This document shows, piece after piece, positions 1-7,106 of a stretch of DNA of 29,484 nt (within the stretch, counting starts at the first letter, position 1; each line of letters starts with the position of its first letter). The stretch comes from Candidatus Bathyarchaeota archaeon (GTDB lineage Archaea; Thermoproteota; Bathyarchaeia; Bathyarchaeales; DTEX01): positions 1 to 29,484 of the forward strand of contig PIYJ01000002.1 in NCBI GenBank assembly GCA_003601725.1, given 5' to 3'. The notes under the pieces were generated by a model. The model was not told where the DNA came from, ran no database searches, and saw only the letters and a list, made by a program, of their open reading frames with translations. A program made the translations under genes and the position numbers.

Positions 1-202
1 GATTAAAGGTGACGGGTACGCCGTATCCTGAGGGCCCCGCTATGATGTCGACTTCGCCGGCTGCTTCAATAGCTTCGATTAGAGCCTCAGGACTCTCAGC
101 GACGGTCGGCGTATCTATGCTGTTCTCCCATACGACGTGTTTTCCCTCGATGACGGTGAGGTCAAAACTTCGGGTGCCCGGGTCTATTCCTAAAGCCCTC
201 AT
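1..202 (-). CDS. DUF1464 family protein, N-terminal part (cut by window edge)
   Basis: The minus strand opens with ATG at 202 and stays open to the window edge, giving 67 codons. The protein begins MRALGIDPGTRSFDLTVIEG, a glycine- and aspartate-rich phosphate-1 loop of the ASKHA (actin/hexokinase/acetokinase) fold, followed by a short strand-rich region and an AGPSGYGVPVT stretch. This pattern is what I recall for the archaeal DUF1464 family (COG2441, sometimes called predicted butyrate kinase). Its true substrate is not established. The C-terminal part lies outside the window, so length and catalytic residues cannot be checked. A purine-rich GGCGGA stands 7 bases upstream of the ATG as a weak ribosome binding site. 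It is divergent from the PTPS/QueD gene across about 360 bases. The fold call is fairly safe; the family call is by recognition only. Confidence 0.7.
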   Translation of the reverse strand, partial: MRALGIDPGTRSFDLTVIEGKHVVWENSIDTPTVAESPEALIEAIEAAGEVDIIAGPSGYGVPVTFN

Positions 203-566
203 CTCAAATTCCGCCTTTATTTATTCTATTCAGCTTATCTAATCTCCTTCTTTTTATGGGCAGGTTCCTTAAGAACGTTGGTTGCCTCAGAATCTTTCTT
301 TAAATAGTTTATATAGGGCGGGTTTTCTCTCTTTGCGTTTCAGAAATTTTTCTTTATAAATGAAATGATATCTTCGGAAGGATTCGTATTACTTTCGTTC
401 TGAGATTATTCCTGTTCTTTCCTTTGAAAAACGGTATATATAGGGTCGTACATTTCTGCACGTTCATGTACATTTCTGTACACGCTCTTTATGTCAAGAA
501 AATCATTATCTGCTCGCTACACTTTTAAGGGGCTTCTGCGGCATAAAAACTTCAGAAGGCGACGTG
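203..566. other. Divergent intergenic region between DUF1464 and PTPS/QueD genes
   Basis: About 360 AT-rich bases without a convincing gene on either strand. It contains a TATA-like element near 307-317 that could serve the minus-strand DUF1464 gene. It also has a second, strong TATA box at 434-442 followed by two palindromic sites, listed separately. A weaker AT element (ttttaa) lies at 523-528. I see no RNA gene fold here. Confidence 0.6.
434..481 (+). promoter_or_regulatory. TATA box with two phased GTACA-n4-TGTAC palindromic operator sites
   Basis: A purine/A-rich BRE-like stretch (gaaaaac, 426-432) precedes TATA sequence gtatatata at 434-442. Just downstream lie gtacatttctgcac (448-461) and gtacatttctgtac (468-481). 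The second is a perfect inverted repeat GTACA-TTTC-TGTAC; the first differs by one base in the right arm. Their starts are 20 bp apart, about two helical turns, so bound dimers would sit on the same DNA face. In archaea transcription starts about 25 bases after the TATA box, here near 465, so the sites would cover the start point, the usual arrangement for repression. The likely target is the PTPS/QueD gene at 567, with a leader of about 100 bases. The regulator is unknown. Confidence 0.6.
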
Positions 567-983
567 ATGATGAAAGTAGGCGTTGAAGGCTTCAATTTTG
601 ATTCTACCCATTACACGAAGGGCTCCTCGGAGAAGTGTTTGAATCTTCACGGTCATACGTTTCGATTAGACGTAGAGGTCGAGGGGGAAATCGATCCAGA
701 AACAGGCATGATTATAGATTTCACGTTGATGAAGGATGCCGTTAAGGAGATTCTGGCAGACTACGATCACAAGGTTATTGTTCCTAAACGGGATATTGAT
801 AACGTAATTCTTTCCGGCCCCTTCCATAAATGCATCAAGACTATTGATTATCCAGAAGCAACGACTGAGTATATAGCTCTTGATATAGCTAAGAGGCTTT
901 ACGAAAAGTTCAAGAAAAAGGTGAGAGTCAAGCTCTACGAGGGGAACCGAAACTACGTCATCGTGGAACATCCAAGCACATAA
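567..983 (+). CDS. queD: 6-pyruvoyl-tetrahydropterin synthase / QueD family (COG0720) enzyme
   Basis: A small zinc enzyme of the T-fold PTPS family, acting on dihydroneopterin triphosphate. QueD members make 6-carboxytetrahydropterin for the preQ0/archaeosine pathway; other members make 6-pyruvoyl-tetrahydropterin or help make hydroxymethyl-dihydropterin. Counting from the GTG at 564, the zinc ligands are H16, H29 and H31, with CxxxHGH at 25-31 placing the catalytic Cys as in QueD. A conserved ATTEYIA and a C-terminal LYEG carry the pterin-anchoring Glu region. The length of about 138 residues is normal. Start choice: GTG564, ATG567 and ATG570 lie in tandem; AAGG at 556-559 is best spaced for ATG567. 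It converges on the beta-RFAP synthase gene with only 8 bases between stops. That neighbour leaves open a role in methanopterin precursor synthesis rather than archaeosine. Confidence 0.85.
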   Translation: MMKVGVEGFNFDSTHYTKGSSEKCLNLHGHTFRLDVEVEGEIDPETGMIIDFTLMKDAVKEILADYDHKVIVPKRDIDNVILSGPFHKCIKTIDYPEATTEYIALDIAKRLYEKFKKKVRVKLYEGNRNYVIVEHPST

Positions 984-991
984 GAACCGCA

Positions 992-1981
992 TCACTGAGA
1001 TTCAACGATTCTACATGAAAACCCTCTATTACGAGGCTGAACAATGAAAATTTCAGCCTCCACCCCAGCTTTTTCAGCAGATCTAATCATATAATCCAGT
1101 AATTTCTGAGCTCTTTTCGAGCCTTCAATCAGACCGTAAGCTGTGGGGCCCCAACTGCTCTGACCGGCACCGTACGCCCCGCCGTCGAGTAGGCTCTTAA
1201 CCATCTCTTCAGTCTCCCAGCAGCAGAATTCCCCGCCTTGAAACTTCGAAAAGTATCGTCCGACGAGGCGCTGAACTTTAGTGAGGGCCCTTCCAAAGTT
1301 TTCTGCGTCTCCACGTGCTAAGGCAGGAAGCATGTGCAGCAGCACTGTATCGTGGAGCTCACGTTCAAGACGGTGGTTAGTTTCAGGCGTTTCAAGAACC
1401 GCCTTCTCTTCACGTTCATCGAGGCCGCGTATCCCTTTGGGTATCGCAACGATGAAGCGCCAGCTTTTAGGTAGGGGCCTTCTAAGCATGACGTTTGGGA
1501 TCTCAGCTGGGCTCTTAGGCTCGCAGATTCCATCTTCGCTTAGAAGTCGACCGCTGTCCAGTATGAATCCTCCATGCTTGAATGCGGCTATGCCTATGCC
1601 TGAGACTGTTCCTCTTTTTATGATGAAGGCTAATCGTCTAATACTGTATTTTAATCCGTAGATTCTTGAAAGCGCATAGCCGATGCTGAGCCTAAGCTGA
1701 GTTGTGGAGCCTAATCCTACATGTCTCGGTATGGCTTTCAAAACGTTAATTTCAGCTCCAGGCAGATTCAACCGCTTAATAACTTCTGTAACATCCTTTT
1801 CAATCGTGACTTGAGTCGAGTTTCTTATCTCAAGTCCATCCGCCTTTCTTACCTGTACAACTACTTCCGGCTTATTTATCGCAACTCCCATGCTTCCATA
1901 AGCCATGCTGCTTGCAGATATCGTGTAGAATCCTAGATGAAGCCTCGCGGAAGATCCAATATCGACACGCATAGTCTTCAC
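992..1981 (-). CDS. Beta-ribofuranosylaminobenzene 5'-phosphate synthase (GHMP-fold), methanopterin biosynthesis
   Basis: This enzyme joins 4-hydroxybenzoate (or p-aminobenzoate) with PRPP, releasing CO2 or equivalent and pyrophosphate, and commits carbon to tetrahydromethanopterin. The 329-residue protein has the GHMP-superfamily layout: RVDIGSSARLHLGF near the N-terminus, the glycine-rich PRHVGLGSTTQL loop at 85-96, a GTVSGIGIAAFKHGG segment at 124-138, and the conserved GAGQSSWGPTAYG motif at 271-283. All are typical of archaeal RFAP synthases such as MJ1427. It starts with GTG at 1981, overlapping the TGA of the upstream gene (GTGA), which suggests translational coupling; ATG at 1972 is an alternative. 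The upstream partner is a dihydropteroate-synthase-like protein, so this is a pterin-cofactor operon. Cytosolic, complete, with no unusual features. Confidence 0.9.
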   Translation of the reverse strand: MKTMRVDIGSSARLHLGFYTISASSMAYGSMGVAINKPEVVVQVRKADGLEIRNSTQVTIEKDVTEVIKRLNLPGAEINVLKAIPRHVGLGSTTQLRLSIGYALSRIYGLKYSIRRLAFIIKRGTVSGIGIAAFKHGGFILDSGRLLSEDGICEPKSPAEIPNVMLRRPLPKSWRFIVAIPKGIRGLDEREEKAVLETPETNHRLERELHDTVLLHMLPALARGDAENFGRALTKVQRLVGRYFSKFQGGEFCCWETEEMVKSLLDGGAYGAGQSSWGPTAYGLIEGSKRAQKLLDYMIRSAEKAGVEAEIFIVQPRNRGFSCRIVESQ

Positions 1982-3558
1982 TTAGAGATATCTATCGGCC
2001 TCGTCTGTTCGAAGAGACTCTCTTCTTGTACATAACTTTTACCCGTTCTAAGAGCATCCTCTGCTTTGCCAAGTTCCACGCCTAAATACAATGCGTGAGA
2101 AAGTTCTGAAAGCAGCCTTCTTCTCAGAATCTCTTTGTATATCGAGCTGGCTCTTCTGCCTCTTATCAGAATCTTGCCTTTCACGCCGCTGTAGAGAACC
2201 TCGATTCTTCCATCTTTATGATTTACCTTTATCGTAAAGAAGCCGACTGGATCCCTGGGATATTCCCCGTTTTTCTCATCGGCCTCAACGATCACTGCGC
2301 CAGTAAGATTCAGCCTTGTCTCAACTTTTCTTTTATCCTTGAAGATTAACAGGTTAAGACCCAGATCTTTAGGCGGAATCCTCTTTTCCCATGCGATCGT
2401 AGCCATCTGCGCAGCTATCTTAGCCTCAGCCGTAGACCCCATGGTCTTCACGCTTTTTTCAACGACCAGAACTAAGCTGGCTTCTATTTCAGCTGCAAGC
2501 ATCGTTAAAAGAGCGTTAACGCCTATTGAGTCAGCGTCAATCAGCTCCGCAACGTTACAGAGCCCCATCAACATAGGTATCTCCGGCCTTTCACGTTTGA
2601 ACATCCAATAAGCCATTAGAGACTGGAATGTCCCTGTTGATCCGGATAGGTTTATGGGTTCAAGCACCGGGTCAGCGATGAGGTTCTTGACGTTATGTTC
2701 AAAGGCGGTCTTGATGTTCATTTCGAGAAGCCTAAGTTTATCCTCAACATCTCTTGCGAAGAATCCCCTTCTAGAATCATACGGGATCACAACTGCGGGT
2801 ATCCGTTGGATTTTATCTGCAACCTTTCTTATGTTGCCAGCTTCAAGGCTCATCACCATGTCTGCTCCTGCCTCTACGCCGGCAACGATCTCGCTTGGAA
2901 TTATAGAGTCCAACACCAGGGGAAAATCGAATTCCCTCTTGATCAGCTTAACAAAATTTTTGACTTTTTCGGGATTTGCAACTCCAGCTTGGAACCCTAA
3001 GCCTAAGATGTCGGCGCCTTCCTCAATGCGTCTCCTCACGGTTCTGATCAGTTCATCTTCACTGAGAAGATGAGCCTCGGTGACTTCGGATATCACCCTT
3101 ATCGGAGGAGGATCCACGGGGATAAGCAGTCCGTCCACTTCGATGTGAGGCTTTGAGGCTATTGACGTTTCTGTCTTCTTAAGAATCTTCTCTGCATAGT
3201 CACGTATTTCCTTGATGAGAATCGTATCCGCGGGGAGGTCCGGCGAAAGTCTCCTCGGATCATACGTGTTTAGAAGCATCGGTATATCAACGGCATGTTT
3301 AGGTCCCTTAACCACCTTGATCCCTAAGGCATCCTCAACGGGCTTCATAGATCCTTGAATGGCGCCTGACACCATGATCAAGTCGTAATCTTCAAGTTTA
3401 ATCTTCCTCAGATACGAAGCGATCGATCGGGGAGTTGCGAGGGAAGCCACATCTATAGGCATTACGAATACGCTGATTTCATAGCTAGATGGGCACATAT
3501 CAATTGCGGCGCGAACAAGGGGCTCAGCTAACTTCCCAGTCAACAAGAGAATCTTCAA
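1978..3558 (-). CDS. Dihydropteroate synthase-like protein (TIGR00284 type)
   Basis: This 526-residue protein matches the archaeal dihydropteroate-synthase-related family. The N-terminal ~150 residues form a Rossmann-like domain (MKILLLTGKLAEPLVR start, DUF6513-like). A central TIM-barrel follows, with strand-end motifs such as ADILGLGFQ, PLVLDSI and NLIADPVLEPINLSGS. A C-terminal domain (about 400-526, DUF4346-like) ends the protein. Such proteins resemble the corrinoid/pterin-binding barrels of DHPS and acetyl-CoA decarbonylase subunits. They co-occur with methanopterin synthesis, where they are proposed to couple the pterin pyrophosphate to the ribofuranosyl-aniline unit. The reaction of this protein is therefore inferred. 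It is first in a two-gene operon with beta-RFAP synthase and overlaps it by 4 bases. A TATA element at 3592-3599 places transcription start about 10 bases before the ATG. Confidence 0.85.
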   Translation of the reverse strand: MKILLLTGKLAEPLVRAAIDMCPSSYEISVFVMPIDVASLATPRSIASYLRKIKLEDYDLIMVSGAIQGSMKPVEDALGIKVVKGPKHAVDIPMLLNTYDPRRLSPDLPADTILIKEIRDYAEKILKKTETSIASKPHIEVDGLLIPVDPPPIRVISEVTEAHLLSEDELIRTVRRRIEEGADILGLGFQAGVANPEKVKNFVKLIKREFDFPLVLDSIIPSEIVAGVEAGADMVMSLEAGNIRKVADKIQRIPAVVIPYDSRRGFFARDVEDKLRLLEMNIKTAFEHNVKNLIADPVLEPINLSGSTGTFQSLMAYWMFKRERPEIPMLMGLCNVAELIDADSIGVNALLTMLAAEIEASLVLVVEKSVKTMGSTAEAKIAAQMATIAWEKRIPPKDLGLNLLIFKDKRKVETRLNLTGAVIVEADEKNGEYPRDPVGFFTIKVNHKDGRIEVLYSGVKGKILIRGRRASSIYKEILRRRLLSELSHALYLGVELGKAEDALRTGKSYVQEESLFEQTRPIDISK

Positions 3559-3591
3559 GAGATATCCTGTAACCAGCTAATGTTGATTCAT

Positions 3592-3599
3592 ATTTAAAA
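3592..3599 (-). promoter_or_regulatory. TATA box for the dihydropteroate-synthase-like / beta-RFAP synthase operon
   Basis: Read on the minus strand this is TTTAAATA, with further T bases before it. Its centre lies about 37 bases before the ATG at 3558, so a start about 25 bases downstream gives a leader of roughly 10 bases. Short leaders are usual in archaea. Confidence 0.5.
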
Positions 3600-3689
3600 G
3601 TCTAATCAATAAATCCTCATCGTCCAAAGTCGATTTTTTATGCGTCGGGCTTCCTAATTTTTGATGTTAAGGCGTTTGTAGGAGCTGAT

Positions 3690-5039
3690 CTATTTTGAGA
3701 CTATGTTGATGTCTTTCACTAGTATCGGCGGGGTGTAAACGCTCGTCATTGTTGCTCTTCTATCCCTACCTATCTCAACGATCTTTCTTAAAGAATCAAA
3801 AGCGTTACCTGAGATCATCGTTTCTTTCAGCGGAAACTTTACTTCTCCATTCTCGACGTAGCTTGCCTGTTTAGCCACACCTGAGAATTCACCGCTCTCC
3901 ACCCTTACGCTTCCGCTGAATCTATTGATGATGATTCCCCTGTCTATTTCTGAAACCAGATCATCAAAGCTCTTCGTTCCCGGCTCTATGAGAAGATTTG
4001 ATATTGAGATTGCAGGTAAACTTGAATAGCTATTTCTAGTCGCGTTTCCAGTGGATTCAGTATCCGCCTTATTCGCCGTGTAGGAATCGTAAAGAAAGTT
4101 TCTAAGAATGCCATTATCGATCAACAATGTTTTTTGAGAAGGCACCCCCTCAGCATCGAAGGGAGAAGAACCCAACCCGTAGGGAAGCAAACCGTCATCG
4201 CTCACCGTTAAATTCCTATTTGAGACGTTCTCACCTATCATGTCAGCCCAGAGGCTTCTCCCCCTCTGCACATTATCCGCATTCACGCTGCTTACAACAG
4301 GTCCAAAGAGAACCTCAGCTGCAACATCTGGGCTTAAAAGAACCTCGCCTCTAAAGGGCTCCACCCTTCTAGCTCCCAGAGACATCAAGGCCTTTTTAGC
4401 TGCGAGTTCACCGACCTTTTCAGTTGAAAACCCTCTTAATGTTCTTGAGACTTCATACTCATATGCAAAGCTCGAGGTCTCCCCTCCTTCCTTCGCTACG
4501 CAGACCAAGAAGAAAGATGCAGCTGTTCCTTTGCCTTCAAGGCTTATTCCATGCGAGTTTGATATGGCAACTTCCGTTGAAAATATCGAGAGCTTACCAT
4601 CATCAATTGAGACCCGAGGATCAACCCCCTTAACAGCCTCATAGCCCCCTATAACCATACCAAGCACCTCGTCAGGGGTGAGACTGGCCAGCTCATCATC
4701 ATAGAGGCCCTCTGGAACCGGGGGAATCTTCCTTGGAGGAGGAAGGGAAACCCAATCTGGATTTTCAGGTGATACGCCGGCGAGCTTGAATGCGTCTCTG
4801 CAGGTCTCCTTAACGACCTGCTGGTTTAGTGTCGACGCGAAGGCAAACCCGAGCTTCTTATCTTTTATCACCCGTATGCCTATTCCCTGCTGAGTTTTCG
4901 TTCTTTCATTTTGGATTTCCCCTCGTTCTAGAACTATCTCAACTGTTCGTTGTTTCTGCGTGAATCCTTCCGCTTCATCAGCGCCCAATCTTTCACATTC
5001 CTTAACGGCACATTCAGCTGCCTCAATTAAACCTATCAT
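3690..5039 (-). CDS. pmbA: PmbA/TldE-type subunit of the TldD/TldE metalloprotease
   Basis: PmbA (TldE) pairs with TldD to form a large heterodimeric peptidase that degrades unfolded or modified peptides. The 449-residue protein has the family architecture: an N-terminal alpha/beta region with EIVLERGEIQNERTKTQQGIGIRV, a central IDDGKLSIFSTEVAISNSHG strand pair, and a C-terminal LPAISISNLLIEPGTKSFDDL region. It lacks the HExxxH zinc motif of the partner, as expected for the non-catalytic subunit. The ATG at 5039 is separated from the TldD stop by 2 bases, so the two are cotranscribed and probably translated together. Complete, no signal peptide, cytosolic. No substrate gene for a modified peptide is visible nearby. 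Confidence 0.9.
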   Translation of the reverse strand: MIGLIEAAECAVKECERLGADEAEGFTQKQRTVEIVLERGEIQNERTKTQQGIGIRVIKDKKLGFAFASTLNQQVVKETCRDAFKLAGVSPENPDWVSLPPPRKIPPVPEGLYDDELASLTPDEVLGMVIGGYEAVKGVDPRVSIDDGKLSIFSTEVAISNSHGISLEGKGTAASFFLVCVAKEGGETSSFAYEYEVSRTLRGFSTEKVGELAAKKALMSLGARRVEPFRGEVLLSPDVAAEVLFGPVVSSVNADNVQRGRSLWADMIGENVSNRNLTVSDDGLLPYGLGSSPFDAEGVPSQKTLLIDNGILRNFLYDSYTANKADTESTGNATRNSYSSLPAISISNLLIEPGTKSFDDLVSEIDRGIIINRFSGSVRVESGEFSGVAKQASYVENGEVKFPLKETMISGNAFDSLRKIVEIGRDRRATMTSVYTPPILVKDINIVSK

Positions 5040-5041
5040 TT

Positions 5042-6409
5042 CTAGCTTCCCCCCACCAACAGTTCCGTATTAAGGCTTGGCCCCCCTATTCCAACGTAAT
5101 TCGGCTGTTCCTTACCGCAGATCCCGACACGCATAGCGAAGTCTTTTCCTACGCCCTTAACCTTGTTCAGAACCTCAAAGGCGTTTCCGCTGATCGCTGC
5201 GCCTCGATAAGACTCCTTGAGCTCCCCATTCTCTATCTTCACAGCTTCCTGTATAGTGAACATGAATTCCCCGTTGAAGTCAGCCTGTCCGCCGCCTCCG
5301 CCTCTCAGGAAATATCCCTCTTTAACGTCTTCTATCAGTTCTTCAAGAGTCCAATCTCCATGTTCAATGTAAGTGTTCCTCATGCGGATGATCGGGTCAA
5401 ACTCGAAGCTCCAAGCCCTAGCGTTACCAGTCGGGGCAACCCCGAACTGACTGGCTGTCTCACGGGAATGCATGAATCCTTTCACTACGCCCTTATCGAT
5501 TATCACGGTTCTCCCGGTGGGGGTTCCCTCATCGTCATATTTCATCGTTCCAAATCCAGATGGTAATAAGCCGTCATCGACCAGAGTTATCATCTCCGAC
5601 GCTATTTTCCGACCTACCTTATTCGACAAAAAGCTCCCACCGTAGACTAAATCTGCCTCTGCAGTATGTCCCACAGCTTCATGAGCCAAAAGCCCAACGA
5701 TCCGGTTCTCCAAGACAACATTATAGTAGCCCCCTGGAACGACTCGTTTAGGAACGATCCTAACAGCTCTCTTCGCAGCTTCCAACGCTGCCTCCCTTAT
5801 AGGCGTCTCTTCAAAGATTTCAAGTCCAGTCTGCCCCCCGATGCTCTCATATGCCGACGCTATTTTTCCATTCGACTTTGCGATTACAGAAGCTCCTCCA
5901 AAACATCTGACGATTCTCTGCCTGATCCGTGCCCCTTCAGAATTCACAAAATAAAGTTCATCATCAATCACAGATAGGCTGATAGAGGTGGAGACTACAT
6001 TCTTCGAGTAGCCATGTGCCTCATTATCAGCTTCTAAAACGTCCTCAACTAGGATTTCTAGCTCTTCCTTTCTCGGATCTCTCTTCATCGAGGTTTCATA
6101 CTTGTCTATGTGAGGCTTAACGGGAGCGATCTTGACGGAACGTTTCTTCACAGGCTTCGAAGACTTAGCTAACGAATCAGCGTCCTTTAAAAGCCTCAAT
6201 AAGTTCTGCTTATTAATGATTGTTGTCGAAGAGAATCCCCAGCTTCCATCTATTAAAATCCTTGAACAGACCCCCCTGTTTAATCCGCGGGTAATCCTTT
6301 CAACTTGCCCATCCTTCACAGTGACTGAGAAGACTTTCCGGCTGTGGCCACGCATCTCCACGTAGCCTTCCCCGAATTTTGATATGCAATTCTCTATCAA
6401 CTCAATCAT
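5042..6409 (-). CDS. tldD: TldD family zinc metalloprotease, catalytic subunit
   Basis: This is the catalytic partner of the PmbA-like protein encoded 2 bases downstream. The 455-residue protein shows the HEAVGH zinc-binding motif at 243-248 (HExxxH). The third metal ligand Cys431 sits in RVGICGKEQPNYVGIGGP, and the glycine-rich FLRGGGGGQADFNGEF stretch lies near 368-382; all are diagnostic of TldD. In characterised homologues the two His and the Cys bind zinc and the active site accepts only unfolded peptide threaded between the subunits. The length is normal (E. coli TldD is about 480). Start ATG at 6409 has no clear Shine-Dalgarno sequence. The divergent neighbour is the ferredoxin/AOR operon. 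The archaeal substrate is unknown, so a housekeeping peptidase role is the safest reading. Confidence 0.93.
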   Translation of the reverse strand: MIELIENCISKFGEGYVEMRGHSRKVFSVTVKDGQVERITRGLNRGVCSRILIDGSWGFSSTTIINKQNLLRLLKDADSLAKSSKPVKKRSVKIAPVKPHIDKYETSMKRDPRKEELEILVEDVLEADNEAHGYSKNVVSTSISLSVIDDELYFVNSEGARIRQRIVRCFGGASVIAKSNGKIASAYESIGGQTGLEIFEETPIREAALEAAKRAVRIVPKRVVPGGYYNVVLENRIVGLLAHEAVGHTAEADLVYGGSFLSNKVGRKIASEMITLVDDGLLPSGFGTMKYDDEGTPTGRTVIIDKGVVKGFMHSRETASQFGVAPTGNARAWSFEFDPIIRMRNTYIEHGDWTLEELIEDVKEGYFLRGGGGGQADFNGEFMFTIQEAVKIENGELKESYRGAAISGNAFEVLNKVKGVGKDFAMRVGICGKEQPNYVGIGGPSLNTELLVGGS

Positions 6410-6577
6410 GACAGGTCATCTATTTACTAGTTATCTCCGGCAATAAAAGATGTTCGAAAGATTCTTCATATTTGCCATTGCGAAGATTCGCCTTAAACTT
6501 CGCCAAAAAAATAAAATGCAAGTAGCACAACTATTATTTCCTAAAGATCGCTCTTTTCAGAATCTGGGGAGAATAGA

Positions 6578-7105
6578 ATGTCAGAGACTGAACATATATG
6601 GATCGCAAGGGATTATTCGAAATGTTCTGGCTGTAGAAGATGCGAGATCGTCTGTTCGCTAAGCCATGAAGGAAAAATCTGGCCGGAAGCTTCCCGAGTA
6701 CGTGTCTTCATGCTTGTTCCCGGCGTAGAGATTCCTCATCTCTGCGTTCAATGCAGCGATTATCCATGCGTCGATGCTTGTCCAGCGGATGCATTATCCA
6801 TCGATAGGCAGACTGAAGCCGTGATCGTTGATAAGGAGAAATGCACAGCCTGCGGAAGATGCGTTGAGGCATGCCCAGGTAAGATCCCATACATGCATCC
6901 AACTGAGAATTACGCCGTGATCTGTGACCTTTGCGGCGGGAAGCCTAAATGCGTCGAGGCATGCGCAGAGGGCGGATGGTACGCTCTTGAGATAATAAAG
7001 CGGGAGGATACGCCTACCTTTGAGTTGTTCGCTAAGACCCCTGAGGAGATTACGAGAAACGTGATCCGTAAATTATATGGAGAAGAATGGGAGGAGGCCG
7101 TGTAA
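6578..7105 (+). CDS. Four-cluster 4Fe-4S ferredoxin-type electron-transfer subunit for the downstream AOR
   Basis: The 175-residue protein carries sixteen cysteines in four groups (C16/19/22/26, C56/59/64/68, C89/92/95/99, C116/119/125/129), enough for four [4Fe-4S] clusters. The spacing resembles the iron-sulfur subunits of DMSO-reductase-like and AOR-type oxidoreductases (DmsB/HycB family). Its gene overlaps a GGGAGGAGG ribosome-binding stretch (7089-7097) serving the AOR gene, whose ATG follows the TAA by one base, so both are made from one message. It probably receives electrons from aldehyde oxidation and passes them to a free ferredoxin or other carrier. The start at ATG 6578 is preceded by GGGGAG. 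A TATA-like A/T run lies at 6505-6517. No membrane segment or signal peptide. Confidence 0.88.
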   Translation: MSETEHIWIARDYSKCSGCRRCEIVCSLSHEGKIWPEASRVRVFMLVPGVEIPHLCVQCSDYPCVDACPADALSIDRQTEAVIVDKEKCTACGRCVEACPGKIPYMHPTENYAVICDLCGGKPKCVEACAEGGWYALEIIKREDTPTFELFAKTPEEITRNVIRKLYGEEWEEAV

Positions 7106-7106
7106 G

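Noticed and set aside
9..242. 77-codon plus-strand frame at the left edge
   Set aside because: It is antisense to the DUF1464 start, whose phosphate-loop motif is clear.
7077..7106. Ten-codon N-terminal extension of the AOR gene from ATG 7077
   Set aside because: The strong GGAGGAGG lies inside it and points to ATG 7107, and the family consensus begins MRGYAGK at that codon.
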